Positions 35,257 through 45,695 of a stretch of 64,000 nucleotides of DNA are shown in pieces. The stretch is from Amycolatopsis thermophila. GTDB taxonomy: Bacteria > Actinomycetota > Actinomycetes > Mycobacteriales > Pseudonocardiaceae. Position numbers and translations under genes: made by a program. A model generated the notes under the pieces. That model saw only the letters and a program-made list of their open reading frames with translations, had not been told where the DNA came from and made no database searches. How positions within the stretch are numbered: position 1 is the first letter of the stretch; each line of letters begins with the position of its first letter. Location: contig NZ_JAUSUT010000001.1 of NCBI RefSeq assembly GCF_030814215.1, positions 806,001-870,000 of the forward strand. Reading direction: 5' to 3'.

Positions 35257-37275
35257 CTACGGGACCTTCGAGGGCCACCAGATCCGCCTGCCGACGTCCA
35301 GCGTCAGCGCCGGCACCAGCAGCGAGCGCACCACCAGCGTGTCAAGCAGGACGCCGAAGGCGACGATGAACGCGATCTGCGCCAGGAACAGGATCGGGAT
35401 GACCGACAGCGCCGCGAAGGTCGCCGCGAGCACCACCCCGGCCGAGGTGATCACGCCGCCGGTGAGCGTGAGCCCGCGCAGGGTGCCCTCGCGGGTGGTC
35501 GAGCGGACGGCCTCCTCGCGCACGCGCGTCATCAGGAAGATGTTGTAGTCGATCCCGAGCGCGACCAGGAAGACGAACCCGAACAGCGGCACCGCCGGGT
35601 CCGCGCCGGGGAAGTCCAGCAGGTGGTTGAACACCAGCGCGGACACACCCATGGTCGCGGCGAAGGACAGCACCACGGTGGCGATCAGCAGCAGCGGCGC
35701 GAGCAGGGCGCGGAGCAGGAGCGCGAGCACCGCGAAGATCACCACCAGCACGATCGGGATGATCAGCGCGCGGTCGCGCTCGGACGTCGCCTGCGTGTCG
35801 AGCTGGGTGGCGGTGGTGCCGCCGACCAGGGCGTTCGCGCCGGGCACCGCGTGGACGGCCTGCCGGACGCGGCCGACGGTGTCCAGGGCGGCCTCGGAAT
35901 CGGGCGCGTCGGTGAGGACCGCGATGATCTGGACGCGGCCGTCGACGACGTTCGGCGCCGCGGCGACGTGCGCGACACCGTCCACCTGGGCCGCCCGCGC
36001 GACGTCCTCGGCCCGGCCGGCGTCGGCGATGATCACGGTCGGCGAGCCCGAGCCGCCCGGGAAGTGCCGGACCAGGGCCTCCTGCCCGGCCACCGACTCG
36101 ACCGGGGTGAGGAACAGGTCGGTCTGGGCGACGCCGCCGGCCTTGAGCTGCGGGACGAAGGCCGCGCCGGCCAGCAGGAGGACCGTCGTGCCGATCCAGA
36201 TCGCGCGCGGTTTGGCGGCGACCGCCCCGGCGATGCGGCCCCAGATGCCGCTCGACTCCGGGTGCGGTGAGCCGAGCTTCGGGCGGATCGGCCAGAACGC
36301 GGCACGCCCCAGTAGGGCGAGCGCGGCGGGCAGGAACGTGACGGAGGCTCCGAACGCGGCGGCGATGCCGATCGCGGCGACCGGGCCGAGGCCCCGGTTG
36401 GACTGCAGGTCGGAGAACAGCAGGCAGAGCACGCCGAGCACGACGGTCCCGGCCGACGCGGCGATCGGGGGCAGGGTGGCGCGCCAGGCGAGCATGACGG
36501 CTTCGTAGCGGCTTTCGGTGTCGCGCAACTGTTCGCGGAAGCGCGAGACGAGCAGGAGCGCGTAGTCGGTGGCGGCGCCGAAGACGAGGATGAACAGGAT
36601 GCCCTGACTCTGGCCGTTGAGGGTGAGGACGTCGTGGTCGGCGAGGACGTAGACGACGAGGCTGGCGAGCCCGAGCGCGAAGACGGCGGACAGCAGGACG
36701 ATCAGCGGCAGCAGTGGACTGCGGTAGACCACGACGAGGATCAGGGCGACGACCAGCCCCGCGACCAGCAGGAGGAGGCCGTCGAGGCCGCCGAAGGCGG
36801 TGACCAGGTCGGCGATCTGCGCGGCCGGGCCGGCGACGAGGACGGTGAGGCCGGGCGGGGCGTTCTCGAGTTCGGTGCGGATCTTCTCGACGACCTCGCC
36901 GGGTTCGCCGCCGGTCGCGACGGGGACGGTGAGTTCGAGGGCGTCGCCGTCCCGCTGGGAGAGTTCCGGCCCGGTGGCGCCGGTGACGCCCGGAATGGCC
37001 TTGAGGCGCTCGGCCGTCTCGGTGAGGAACGCGGCGTCCTGCGGGGTGATGCCGCCCGCCCGCTCCGCGACGACGATCGCCGGGAGGGTCTGGTTCGCGG
37101 AGAAGGCCTTCTGCTCGTCCAGGGCGCGGGTGGACTCGGCGGAGGCGGGCAGGAACGACGAGTTGTCGTTGGTCGAGACGTCACTGAGCTTGCCGGTGTA
37201 CGAGCCGCCGAACCCGCCCAGGGCGAGCCAGCCGATCACGAGCAGAGCGGGGACGAGCCAGCGGGCGGTCCTCAT
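35257..37275 (-). CDS. MmpL/RND-family transporter
   Basis: A 672-aa MMPL-domain membrane protein with the two-fold RND topology: TM1, an extracytoplasmic loop (about 30-170), five TM segments (about 170-330), then TM7, a second loop and another cluster of TM segments (about 505-660). FGAATDYALLLVSRFREQL and VALGIDYNIFLMTRVREEA are the paired TM4/TM10-type motifs with conserved Asp-Tyr. Substrates of such single-component actinobacterial proteins are lipids or drugs; unknown here. It is divergent from a MarR gene, and a perfect 18-bp palindrome overlaps its likely -35, so MarR repression is probable. Its 3' end meets the ACT gene with no gap. Confidence 0.92.
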   Translation of the reverse strand: MRTARWLVPALLVIGWLALGGFGGSYTGKLSDVSTNDNSSFLPASAESTRALDEQKAFSANQTLPAIVVAERAGGITPQDAAFLTETAERLKAIPGVTGATGPELSQRDGDALELTVPVATGGEPGEVVEKIRTELENAPPGLTVLVAGPAAQIADLVTAFGGLDGLLLLVAGLVVALILVVVYRSPLLPLIVLLSAVFALGLASLVVYVLADHDVLTLNGQSQGILFILVFGAATDYALLLVSRFREQLRDTESRYEAVMLAWRATLPPIAASAGTVVLGVLCLLFSDLQSNRGLGPVAAIGIAAAFGASVTFLPAALALLGRAAFWPIRPKLGSPHPESSGIWGRIAGAVAAKPRAIWIGTTVLLLAGAAFVPQLKAGGVAQTDLFLTPVESVAGQEALVRHFPGGSGSPTVIIADAGRAEDVARAAQVDGVAHVAAAPNVVDGRVQIIAVLTDAPDSEAALDTVGRVRQAVHAVPGANALVGGTTATQLDTQATSERDRALIIPIVLVVIFAVLALLLRALLAPLLLIATVVLSFAATMGVSALVFNHLLDFPGADPAVPLFGFVFLVALGIDYNIFLMTRVREEAVRSTTREGTLRGLTLTGGVITSAGVVLAATFAALSVIPILFLAQIAFIVAFGVLLDTLVVRSLLVPALTLDVGRRIWWPSKVP

Positions 37276-37304
37276 GGGCTAATACAGTCCTGGTGTCGAC
37301 GATT

Positions 37305-37322
37305 TGTTCAGCGGGCTGAACA
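37305..37322. promoter_or_regulatory. MarR-type operator palindrome
   Basis: TGTTCAGC-GG-GCTGAACA is an 18-bp inverted repeat between the divergent transporter and MarR genes. On the minus strand it overlaps TGAACA, which stands 18 nt before TGTATT, a plausible promoter for the transporter. The size and symmetry fit a MarR dimer site. Confidence 0.7.
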
Positions 37323-37500
37323 TTACCGGGAGGCGTGGTTGGCCGCAGAGGAAGACCCGGCAAAGCGGACATCGCGCCGCTCGGACCCGGCGCTGGAAGG
37401 TGTCCCGCCGGCACGCCCGCCCGGGCCGGGCAGCCGATCCGCTCCACCGGCCGGTGCTCCGGCGGCACCCTCCGGCGGCCGGCCGCCCGGGGACGAGGGC

Positions 37501-37914
37501 GTGGCGTCCTGGCCGACGGGGCGGCTGCTGTCGGCGGCGGCACGGCTGGTCGAGCAGCGCTGGAACGCGCGGCTGGAGGCGCTCGGGCTGTCGCACGCGG
37601 GCCTGATCGCGCTGCACACCTTGCGCGCGGGGCCGTTGTCGCAACGGGAGCTGGCCCGCCAGTGCCAGGTGACGGACCAGACGATGAGCCGCACCCTCGA
37701 GCGCCTGTCGCGGTCGGGGTTCGTCACGCGGGTCCCCGACCCCCTCGACGGGCGCCGCTCCTTGGCGAGCCTCACGCCCGCGGGCGTGGCGACGCTGGAC
37801 GAGGCGGAGCAGATCGCGCGGGACGACACCTCGGTGATCGGCGCACTGGGCGACGACGTCGCGTTCCGGCGCCAGCTGATCCACCTCATCGGGCACCTCA
37901 CCGAAGGGTCATGA
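37501..37914 (+). CDS. MarR-family regulator
   Basis: A winged-helix regulator of 137 aa from GTG 37501. It has SHAGLIALHTLRAGPLSQRELARQ, the recognition helix region TDQTMSRTLERLSRSGFVTR and wing DPLDGRRSLASLTPAG. The frame is open further upstream, and a TTG at 37339 with GGGAGG 5 nt before it would add 54 residues. That stretch is Pro/Ala/Arg-rich, with weaker GC bias at third positions, so the short form is preferred but not certain. Divergent from the MmpL-type transporter and probably its local repressor. A palindrome at its stop codon may control the next gene. Confidence 0.8.
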   Translation: MASWPTGRLLSAAARLVEQRWNARLEALGLSHAGLIALHTLRAGPLSQRELARQCQVTDQTMSRTLERLSRSGFVTRVPDPLDGRRSLASLTPAGVATLDEAEQIARDDTSVIGALGDDVAFRRQLIHLIGHLTEGS

Positions 37915-37940
37915 CAAGTGTCATAACCACGCGCTAGTGT
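37911..37940 (+). promoter_or_regulatory. promoter and palindrome upstream of 37947 gene
   Basis: ATGACA (37911-37916), 18-nt spacer and TAGTGT (37935-37940) precede the ATG at 37947 by 6 nt, a leaderless arrangement. ATGACA-AG-TGTCAT (37911-37924) is a 6-bp-arm inverted repeat over the -35 that also contains the MarR stop codon. It could be an operator. Confidence 0.6.
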
Positions 37941-37946
37941 GGGTCC

Positions 37947-38840
37947 ATGCAGGTGGGTTTCGTCGGGCTGGGCGTCATGGGCACGCCGATGGCGTTGAAC
38001 CTCGTCCGCGCGGGCACGCCGCTCGTGGTGTGGAACCGGACGCCGGCCAAGGCCGAGGTGCTGCGGGCGGCGGGCGCGGAGGTGGCGGCGAGCGCGGCCG
38101 AGGTGTGCCGGCGGTCGGACGTCGTGTTCCTGATGCTGGCCGACGGGCCCGCGGTCGACGCGGTCCTGGGGCGCGGGGGAGGCGAGTTCGCGGCGAACGT
38201 GGGCGGGCGGACGGTCGTGCACATGGGCACCACGTCGCCGGAGTACTCGCAGGGGCTCGCGGCGGAGGTCGCGGCGGCGGGTGGCTCGTACGTCGAGGCG
38301 CCGGTGTCGGGGTCGCGCAAGCCGGCCGAGGCGGGTCAGCTGGTGGGCATGCTGGCCGGTCACCCCGCGGCGACGCGCGAGGTGGCGCCGTTGCTGCGGC
38401 CGATGTGCCACCAGGTGGTGGAGTGCGGGCCGGTGCCGAACGCGTTGCTGATGAAGCTGGCGGTGAACCTGTACCTGATCACCATGGTGACGGGCCTGGC
38501 CGAGGCGGTGCACTTCGCGCAGCGGCGGGGCCTCGACCTCGGGCGGTTCGTGGAGGTGCTGGATGCCGGTCCGATGGCCAGCAGCGTGTCCCGGGTGAAG
38601 GCGGCGAAGCTCGTGACCGGCGATTTCGAGGTGCAGGCGTCGATCGCGAACGTGCTGGAGAACAACCGGCTGGTCGCGGAGGCCGCCCGCGCGGCCGGCG
38701 TGGCGTCGCCGCTGCTGGACGTGTGCCACGCGCTGTACGGCGAGACGGTGAGGCTCGGGTACGGCGACGAGGACATGGCCGCGGTCGTGCGAGCGATCGA
38801 GTCCCGCACCGACGGCACACCCCTGCCCACGGCGACGTGA
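37947..38840 (+). CDS. NAD-dependent beta-hydroxyacid dehydrogenase
   Basis: A 297-aa protein of the 3-hydroxyisobutyrate/tartronate semialdehyde dehydrogenase family. The N-terminal NAD motif is [17 protein letters not shown] (3-19), with the substrate motif [17 protein letters not shown] (about 116-132) and the catalytic lysine in [10 protein letters not shown] (about 171-180). The C-terminal all-helical domain is complete. Exact substrate unknown; succinic or glyoxylate semialdehyde reductases also belong here. It starts 33 nt after the MarR gene in the same direction but has its own leaderless promoter. Confidence 0.87.
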   Translation: MQVGFVGLGVMGTPMALNLVRAGTPLVVWNRTPAKAEVLRAAGAEVAASAAEVCRRSDVVFLMLADGPAVDAVLGRGGGEFAANVGGRTVVHMGTTSPEYSQGLAAEVAAAGGSYVEAPVSGSRKPAEAGQLVGMLAGHPAATREVAPLLRPMCHQVVECGPVPNALLMKLAVNLYLITMVTGLAEAVHFAQRRGLDLGRFVEVLDAGPMASSVSRVKAAKLVTGDFEVQASIANVLENNRLVAEAARAAGVASPLLDVCHALYGETVRLGYGDEDMAAVVRAIESRTDGTPLPTAT

Positions 38841-38896
38841 CCGTCCCGTGTGGACGACAAGGTCCCGGCGCGGCGTAGCAGCGACCGCCCCCGCGA

Positions 38897-38968
38897 GTAA
38901 CGCGCGCGGCGGCGCAACGTGGTAACGCGCGCGGCGAAACGTGGTGACGCGCGCGGCAGCGCAACGTG
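38897..38968. repeat. three 22-25-nt tandem repeats
   Basis: Units start at 38897, 38922 and 38944. Each begins GTAACGCGCGCGGC or GTGACGCGCGCGGC and ends AACGTG; the middle unit lacks three bases. Head-to-tail with no spacers. Purpose unknown; they could be simple slippage products or a binding array. Confidence 0.8.
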
Positions 38969-39057
38969 GTGGCTCCCGCGGGCCCGGCCGGCGCGTCCTT
39001 CCCAGGGGTGATCAGCGCGGGAGGCGGTGGAACCGCCCGGCAGCTCGGCGGAACCGC

Positions 39058-39130
39058 GGACGACTCAAGCACCAACCGGAGGCGCGCAGCCACAGGCCCG
39101 GCAGCGGTCCCGTCCCACGCCGGAATGCGG
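39058..39130 (-). pseudogene. degenerate duplicate of GNAT gene 3' end
   Basis: About 70 bases at 39058-39130 resemble 39159-39235, the last codons of the GNAT gene and its flank. Shared stretches include GGACGACTCA, CACCAACCGGA, AGCCACAGGCCCGGCAG and ATGCGG. The copy lies about 101-105 bp away in the same orientation and is frameshifted relative to the gene. It is the trace of a local tandem duplication. Confidence 0.6.
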
Positions 39131-39165
39131 GTCCATCGGGAGACCGCCGAGAACTCCCGGACGAC

Positions 39166-41776
<2,611 letters not shown>

Positions 41777-41781
41777 TCAGC

Positions 41782-42486
41782 TTAGTCAGCACCACCGACA
41801 CTTTCCGGACGTTCCTGGTCCAGACCCCGGACCAGGTCACGCAGTTCGAGCAGCGTGATGGCGCCGTCCGGCTCGGTCCCGGCCGTCTCCACCCTGCGCA
41901 ACCGCTCGGCCGCGAGGCGTTCGCCGAGGGTGGCGTCCAGCGGCAGGAAGGTCATCGCCGACCGCGCGGCGTCGTCGAGTTCACCCAGCAGCGGGTGGTG
42001 CACCGCGACGTCGACCACCCCTTCGGCCTCGTCCACCTGAGCGGCGACGCGCACGTCGGCGAGCGCGACCGACCGCGTCCCCAGGTTCACCGTCACGCCG
42101 GACGGGTCGGGCACCGGCGGGACCGAGTCGTGGTACTCCCAGATCGCGTCCTCGGGCGGCGCCGCCGCCTTCCACGCATCGGTGAAGGGCCGCAGCGCGG
42201 GGTCCTCCTGCCCGCTCACCACGAGGGCGTAAATCGCGCGTTGCCCTCGTTCGAGTGACACGTGCAGGTTCGGGTGCAGTTCGGCGACGGCGTCGGCCAG
42301 CTCGACCTCGACCCGCTGCGGCTCCCGGTCACCGAGCGCGGCGCTGATCTCCGGCAGCATCTCGGACCAGCGGCGCCAGAACCGCCGCGCGGCCGCCACC
42401 GGGTCGTCCGGCACCGCCTGTTCGGGCCACGCGGTGCGCGGGTCGGGCAGCTGGTCCTCCGCGCGCTGTCGTCGGAACCATCGCAT
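41782..42486 (-). CDS. conserved hypothetical protein
   Basis: A 234-aa soluble protein beginning MRWFRRQRAEDQ, with a helical N-terminal part (about 28-60) and an alpha/beta middle containing ALVVSGQEDPALRPFTDAWKAAAPPEDAIWEYHDSVPP-like segments. No membrane segment and no signal peptide. The pattern resembles actinobacterial proteins of unknown function found beside ligA, but I do not recognise a named family with confidence. It lies 11 nt upstream of ligA on the same strand and 9 nt downstream of the MetE-like gene, so the three probably form one operon. Confidence 0.75.
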   Translation of the reverse strand: MRWFRRQRAEDQLPDPRTAWPEQAVPDDPVAAARRFWRRWSEMLPEISAALGDREPQRVEVELADAVAELHPNLHVSLERGQRAIYALVVSGQEDPALRPFTDAWKAAAPPEDAIWEYHDSVPPVPDPSGVTVNLGTRSVALADVRVAAQVDEAEGVVDVAVHHPLLGELDDAARSAMTFLPLDATLGERLAAERLRRVETAGTEPDGAITLLELRDLVRGLDQERPESVGGAD

Positions 42487-42495
42487 CGTGCGTTC

Positions 42496-43518
42496 CTACC
42501 AGCCTTCCGGTGGCTCCACGAACGCCTTGCCCAGATCGGTCGCCAGCTTCAGCGCGCGGCGCACCCAGTCGCCGGTCGCGCCGGCGAACCCGCAGGTGGG
42601 CGTGGGCACCGCGCGGTCGGCCAGGGTCGACCGGTTGAACCCGAGCCGGTCGGCCAGTGCCAGCGCGGGCTGCGCCAGCTCGCGCAGCGACGGCCGGCGC
42701 GCCGGTTCCAGCGCCGGCACCAGGCCCAGGAACAGGACCGTGCCGCTGTCCCACGCCTCACCGATCTCGTCGAGCAGGGTCGACGGCGCGCCGGCGAGGA
42801 GGGTGGCGTCGATCGCGAGTGCGCCCGCGCCCGCCGCGCGCAGGAGGCCGACCGGCGGCCGCGCGGCGCAGCAGTGCACGACCACCGGCTGACCGGTCAG
42901 CTCGCCGGCCCGCTCGATGACGTGACCCAGCAGCTCCCGGGCCTCCGGTTCGGGGACGGCGGGGACGTTGCCGTACCCGGACGGGGTGGGCAGGGCGCCG
43001 GCGAGGACGTCGGGCAGCGTCGGCTCGTCCAACTGGACGACGACCTCGGCGCCGGTGCGCGCCTTCAGCTCGGCGACGTGCGCGGCGAGCCCCTCGAGCG
43101 CCGATTCGGCGAACTCCCGGACGGCGCCGCGGTCGGTCAGCACGCGGTGCCCGCGCGGCAGCTCGATGCCCGCGGCGAGCGTCCACGGCCCGGCCAGCTG
43201 CGTCTTGATCACCGGCGCGCCGCCGGCCTCGGTGACCGCGTCCAGGTCCCACCGCAGGAGGTCGACCGCGCGCCGGTGGTCGCGCCCCGGCCGCGCCGCG
43301 ACGCGGTAGCCGCTGGGCACGACCTCGACCGCGAGGTCGACCAGCATCGCGGCGGTCCGCCCGATCAGGTCCGCGCCGACGCCGCGCGCGGGCAGCTCCG
43401 GCAGGTGCGGGAAATCGGGCAGCTCGCCGAAGACGACGGCGGCCGCTTCCGCGGGTTCGGTACCGGGCATCGACCCGATCGCGGTGGCCGCGCCGGGGGG
43501 CCAGACGTGTTCGCTCAC
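42496..43518 (-). CDS. MetE-like C-terminal domain protein
   Basis: A 340-aa protein resembling the catalytic (C-terminal) half of cobalamin-independent methionine synthase. TAIGSMPGTEPAEAA (about 12-26) starts the barrel, VVVQLDEPTLPDV carries the substrate acid, and VVHCCAARPP holds the zinc-type His-Cys site; a further cysteine lies in PTCGFAG. The N-terminal half of true MetE is absent. Homologues next to ligA in mycobacteria (Rv3015c) are of unproven function. The GTG at 43518 has GGAG about 8 nt upstream. Methyl transfer is plausible but substrate and role are unknown. Confidence 0.83.
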   Translation of the reverse strand: MSEHVWPPGAATAIGSMPGTEPAEAAAVVFGELPDFPHLPELPARGVGADLIGRTAAMLVDLAVEVVPSGYRVAARPGRDHRRAVDLLRWDLDAVTEAGGAPVIKTQLAGPWTLAAGIELPRGHRVLTDRGAVREFAESALEGLAAHVAELKARTGAEVVVQLDEPTLPDVLAGALPTPSGYGNVPAVPEPEARELLGHVIERAGELTGQPVVVHCCAARPPVGLLRAAGAGALAIDATLLAGAPSTLLDEIGEAWDSGTVLFLGLVPALEPARRPSLRELAQPALALADRLGFNRSTLADRAVPTPTCGFAGATGDWVRRALKLATDLGKAFVEPPEGW

Positions 43519-43699
43519 ACCCCGATTCTCCAAGCCGGACGCGCCGGTCGCGTCCCGGGCCTCGGGTCGGGCCCGGGAAAGGCGCCGGGAGGATTAACGG
43601 AAAGGCACCCGGATTGGCGAATCGGGCCAAGCCGGACATTTCCGTGCAATTCACCGGTCGTCTCCCGTTCTTGATTTTCCCTGGCTAACCTTGGCGTGC

Positions 43700-44290
43700 A
43701 TGACGAGCAGTTCGCGGCACGCGGGCGGTGGCACCCTGTTCACCGAGCCCTTCCTGGTGGTCAGCCAGCGTGCCCGGCTGGCCGAGGTGGCGAACGGGTT
43801 CGCGGTGCGGGACCAGTACGGGCGGCCGCTGGGGGCGGTGGTGGAAGCCGACCGGAGCGCGTTCCGGAAAGCGCTGCGCGTGCTGACGAATTCCGACCGG
43901 TTTCGCCCGCACTGTTTCGACGTGCGCGACTCCGGCGGAAGTGTCGTGCTGAAAGTGCGGGTGCACGACTCGCGATTCCTGGTGACCCGCGCGGACGGCA
44001 CCCCGATCGGGGAGATCGCGCGGGCGGGCCGGACCCGGTTCACCTTTTCGGCGCACGGCCGGGCGGTCGGCACCCTGGCGGGCCGGGGCGCCTGGGACTT
44101 CGTGCTCACCGACGCCGGCGGCACCGAGGTCGCGCGGGCGACCAAGACGTTCGACGACGTGCTCGGCGAGACCTTCAGCAGCGCCGACCACTACGTGGTG
44201 GAGGTGTTGGCGCAGCTCACCGATCCGCTGGCGAGCCTGGTGATCGCCGCCGCGCTGACCCTGGACACCGCGTTGCGGCACGGTGGGTGA
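43700..44290 (+). CDS. LURP-one/scramblase-like protein
   Basis: A 196-aa soluble protein with a LURP-one-related/Tubby-like beta barrel. It has the pattern LVVSQRARLAEVANGFAVRDQYG, DVRDSGGSVVLKVRV and GTPIGEIARAG, and the predicted buried C-terminal helix (DPLASLVIAAALTLDTAL) typical of the scramblase fold. Biological role in bacteria is unknown; lipid binding is possible. The ATG at 43700 stands 8 nt after TAACCT, so it is probably leaderless. It precedes, in the same direction, a metallo-beta-lactamase gene; an inverted repeat in the gap may separate them. Confidence 0.78.
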   Translation: MTSSSRHAGGGTLFTEPFLVVSQRARLAEVANGFAVRDQYGRPLGAVVEADRSAFRKALRVLTNSDRFRPHCFDVRDSGGSVVLKVRVHDSRFLVTRADGTPIGEIARAGRTRFTFSAHGRAVGTLAGRGAWDFVLTDAGGTEVARATKTFDDVLGETFSSADHYVVEVLAQLTDPLASLVIAAALTLDTALRHGG

Positions 44291-44318
44291 CGCGGGTCTC
44301 AACCGCGTCCGGTAGACA

Positions 44319-44360
44319 TTCCACCCGGGAAGTTCCAAAGTGAAATATCCCGGGTTGGAA
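44319..44360. promoter_or_regulatory. inverted repeat upstream of MBL gene
   Basis: TTCCA-CCCGGGA (44319-44330) pairs with TCCCGGGTTGGAA (44348-44360) apart from one bulged base, with 17 nt between. It lies 16 nt before the GTG of the metallo-beta-lactamase gene. It could be an operator or the terminator of the LURP-one-like gene. Confidence 0.5.
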
Positions 44361-44376
44361 AGGACGATGAGGTCTC

Positions 44377-45417
44377 GTGGAAGCACTCCCCGAAGGCAGC
44401 GCCGAATGGAGCGAACCGGGCCTGTACGCCGTCGCGCCGGGTGTGCACCGGATCCCGTTGCCGCTGCCGAACGACGGGCTCAAGGCCGTCAACGTCTACG
44501 CCCTCACCGAGGGCTCCGACCTGGTGCTCATCGACTCCGGCTGGGCGCTGGCCGAGGCCCGCGAGCAGCTGGCCGCCGCGCTCAAGGGACTGGGCGCCGA
44601 ACTCGGTGACGTGAGCCAGTTCCTGGTCACGCACGTGCACCGCGACCACTACACGCAGGCCGTCGCGCTGCGGCGCGAGTTCGGCGGGCGGATCGCGCTG
44701 GGCTCGCTGGAGGAACCGTCGCTGCGCGTGACGGCCGATCCGGATGCCGTGCCGCTGATCGGGCAGATCCGGTCGCTGCGGATGTGCGGCGCGGACCCGG
44801 TGGCCGACGAGCTGGTGCGGGTGTTCGAGATCCACGGGCGCAACACCGAGGCGTCGATCTGGGAGCTGCCCGACGAGTGGCTCACGCCGGGCCGCCGCAC
44901 CGTGCTGCCCGGCCGCGCGCTCGACGTCGTGCACACGCCGGGGCACACGGCCGGGCACGTCGTGTTCGACGACGGCGCCGCCGGGCTGATGTTCACCGGC
45001 GACCACGTGCTGCCGCACATCACGCCGTCGATCGGTTTCCAGCCCGCCGTCGCCGAGATGCCGCTGCGCGACTTCCTCGACTCGCTGCGCCTGGTGCGCG
45101 GCATGCCGGACCGCCGGATGCTGCCCGCGCACGGCCCGGTGACCGACAGCGTGCACGCCCGCGTCGACGCGCTGCTGGACCACCACGCCCAGCGGCTCGA
45201 TGTCATCGCCACGACCATTGTGGACGGTGCGCGGACGGCGTACGAGTCCGCGCTGCGGATTGGCTGGACGCGGCGGCAGCGCAAGCTCGGCGAGCTGGAC
45301 GTGTTCAACCAGATGCTGGCCGTCCTGGAGACCGCGGCCCACCTGGACCTGCTGGTCCACCAGGGCAAGCTGGCACTCCTGGTCGAGGACGGGGTGCGCC
45401 GGTACTCGGTGGCGTAG
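44377..45417 (+). CDS. metallo-beta-lactamase fold hydrolase
   Basis: A 346-aa MBL-fold protein. Zinc ligands are THVHRDH (H86, H88, D90, H91), a later histidine in HTPGHTAGHVVF (about 188-199), an Asp in MFTGDHVLP and a His in LPAHGPV. The C-terminal about 80 residues form a winged-helix-like domain (RLDVIATTIVDGARTAYE to KLALLVEDGVRRYSVA), as in LACTB2-type or lactonase-like proteins. Glyoxalase II, lactonase or thioester hydrolase are possible activities; none is proved. Good start at GTG 44377. Neighbouring acyl-CoA synthetase on the other strand is only suggestive of acyl metabolism. Confidence 0.86.
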   Translation: MEALPEGSAEWSEPGLYAVAPGVHRIPLPLPNDGLKAVNVYALTEGSDLVLIDSGWALAEAREQLAAALKGLGAELGDVSQFLVTHVHRDHYTQAVALRREFGGRIALGSLEEPSLRVTADPDAVPLIGQIRSLRMCGADPVADELVRVFEIHGRNTEASIWELPDEWLTPGRRTVLPGRALDVVHTPGHTAGHVVFDDGAAGLMFTGDHVLPHITPSIGFQPAVAEMPLRDFLDSLRLVRGMPDRRMLPAHGPVTDSVHARVDALLDHHAQRLDVIATTIVDGARTAYESALRIGWTRRQRKLGELDVFNQMLAVLETAAHLDLLVHQGKLALLVEDGVRRYSVA

Positions 45418-45540
45418 CCGATCGCGTAGGCTGGGGGCAACGGGCAGGTCCGATCGCCGTTCGTGCCGGTTGCGAGATGCACCGGAGCGGCTCGCGTCAT
45501 CGAAGGATGCCGTCGGCCCCCGTCTCCCGAGGAGTTCCGC

Positions 45541-45693
45541 ATGACCCAAGCTCACCCTGCGCAGGACGCGCACGCCGTCCGCTTCAGCCACCCCGACACG
45601 CCCGAGCCCGTGGCGGCCCCGGCCGCGACCCAGGCCGCCCGCGAGGTCCGGTTCTCCGGGCGGCAGGCCGCGCCGGCGCGGCCGCGGCGCTGA
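45541..45693 (+). CDS. 50-aa small protein with VRFS repeats
   Basis: A 50-residue reading frame starting MTQAHPAQDAHAVRFSHPD, with CGAGGAG 9-14 nt upstream of ATG 45541. The motif VRFS occurs twice (AHAVRFSHPDTPEP and AREVRFSGRQAAP), separated by an Ala/Pro-rich linker, and the end is basic (ARPRR). No membrane segment or cysteine. It stops two bases before the convergent acyl-CoA synthetase gene. Good ribosome site and internal repeat favour a real gene; function unknown. It could be an unstructured regulatory or RNA-binding peptide; that is speculation. Confidence 0.6.
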   Translation: MTQAHPAQDAHAVRFSHPDTPEPVAAPAATQAAREVRFSGRQAAPARPRR

Positions 45694-45695
45694 GA

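Larger units (their letters stand above)
38841..39165. other. gene-free interval with repeats
   Basis: These 325 bases hold no supported gene. They contain three near-identical 22-25-nt tandem units (38897-38968) and a degenerate copy of the 3' end of the neighbouring GNAT gene (39058-39130). Both are listed separately. Confidence 0.6.

Noticed and set aside
37335-37937. Alternative 200-codon frame over the MarR gene
   Set aside because: It follows the same GGAGG but encodes no winged helix; the MarR motifs are in the other frame.
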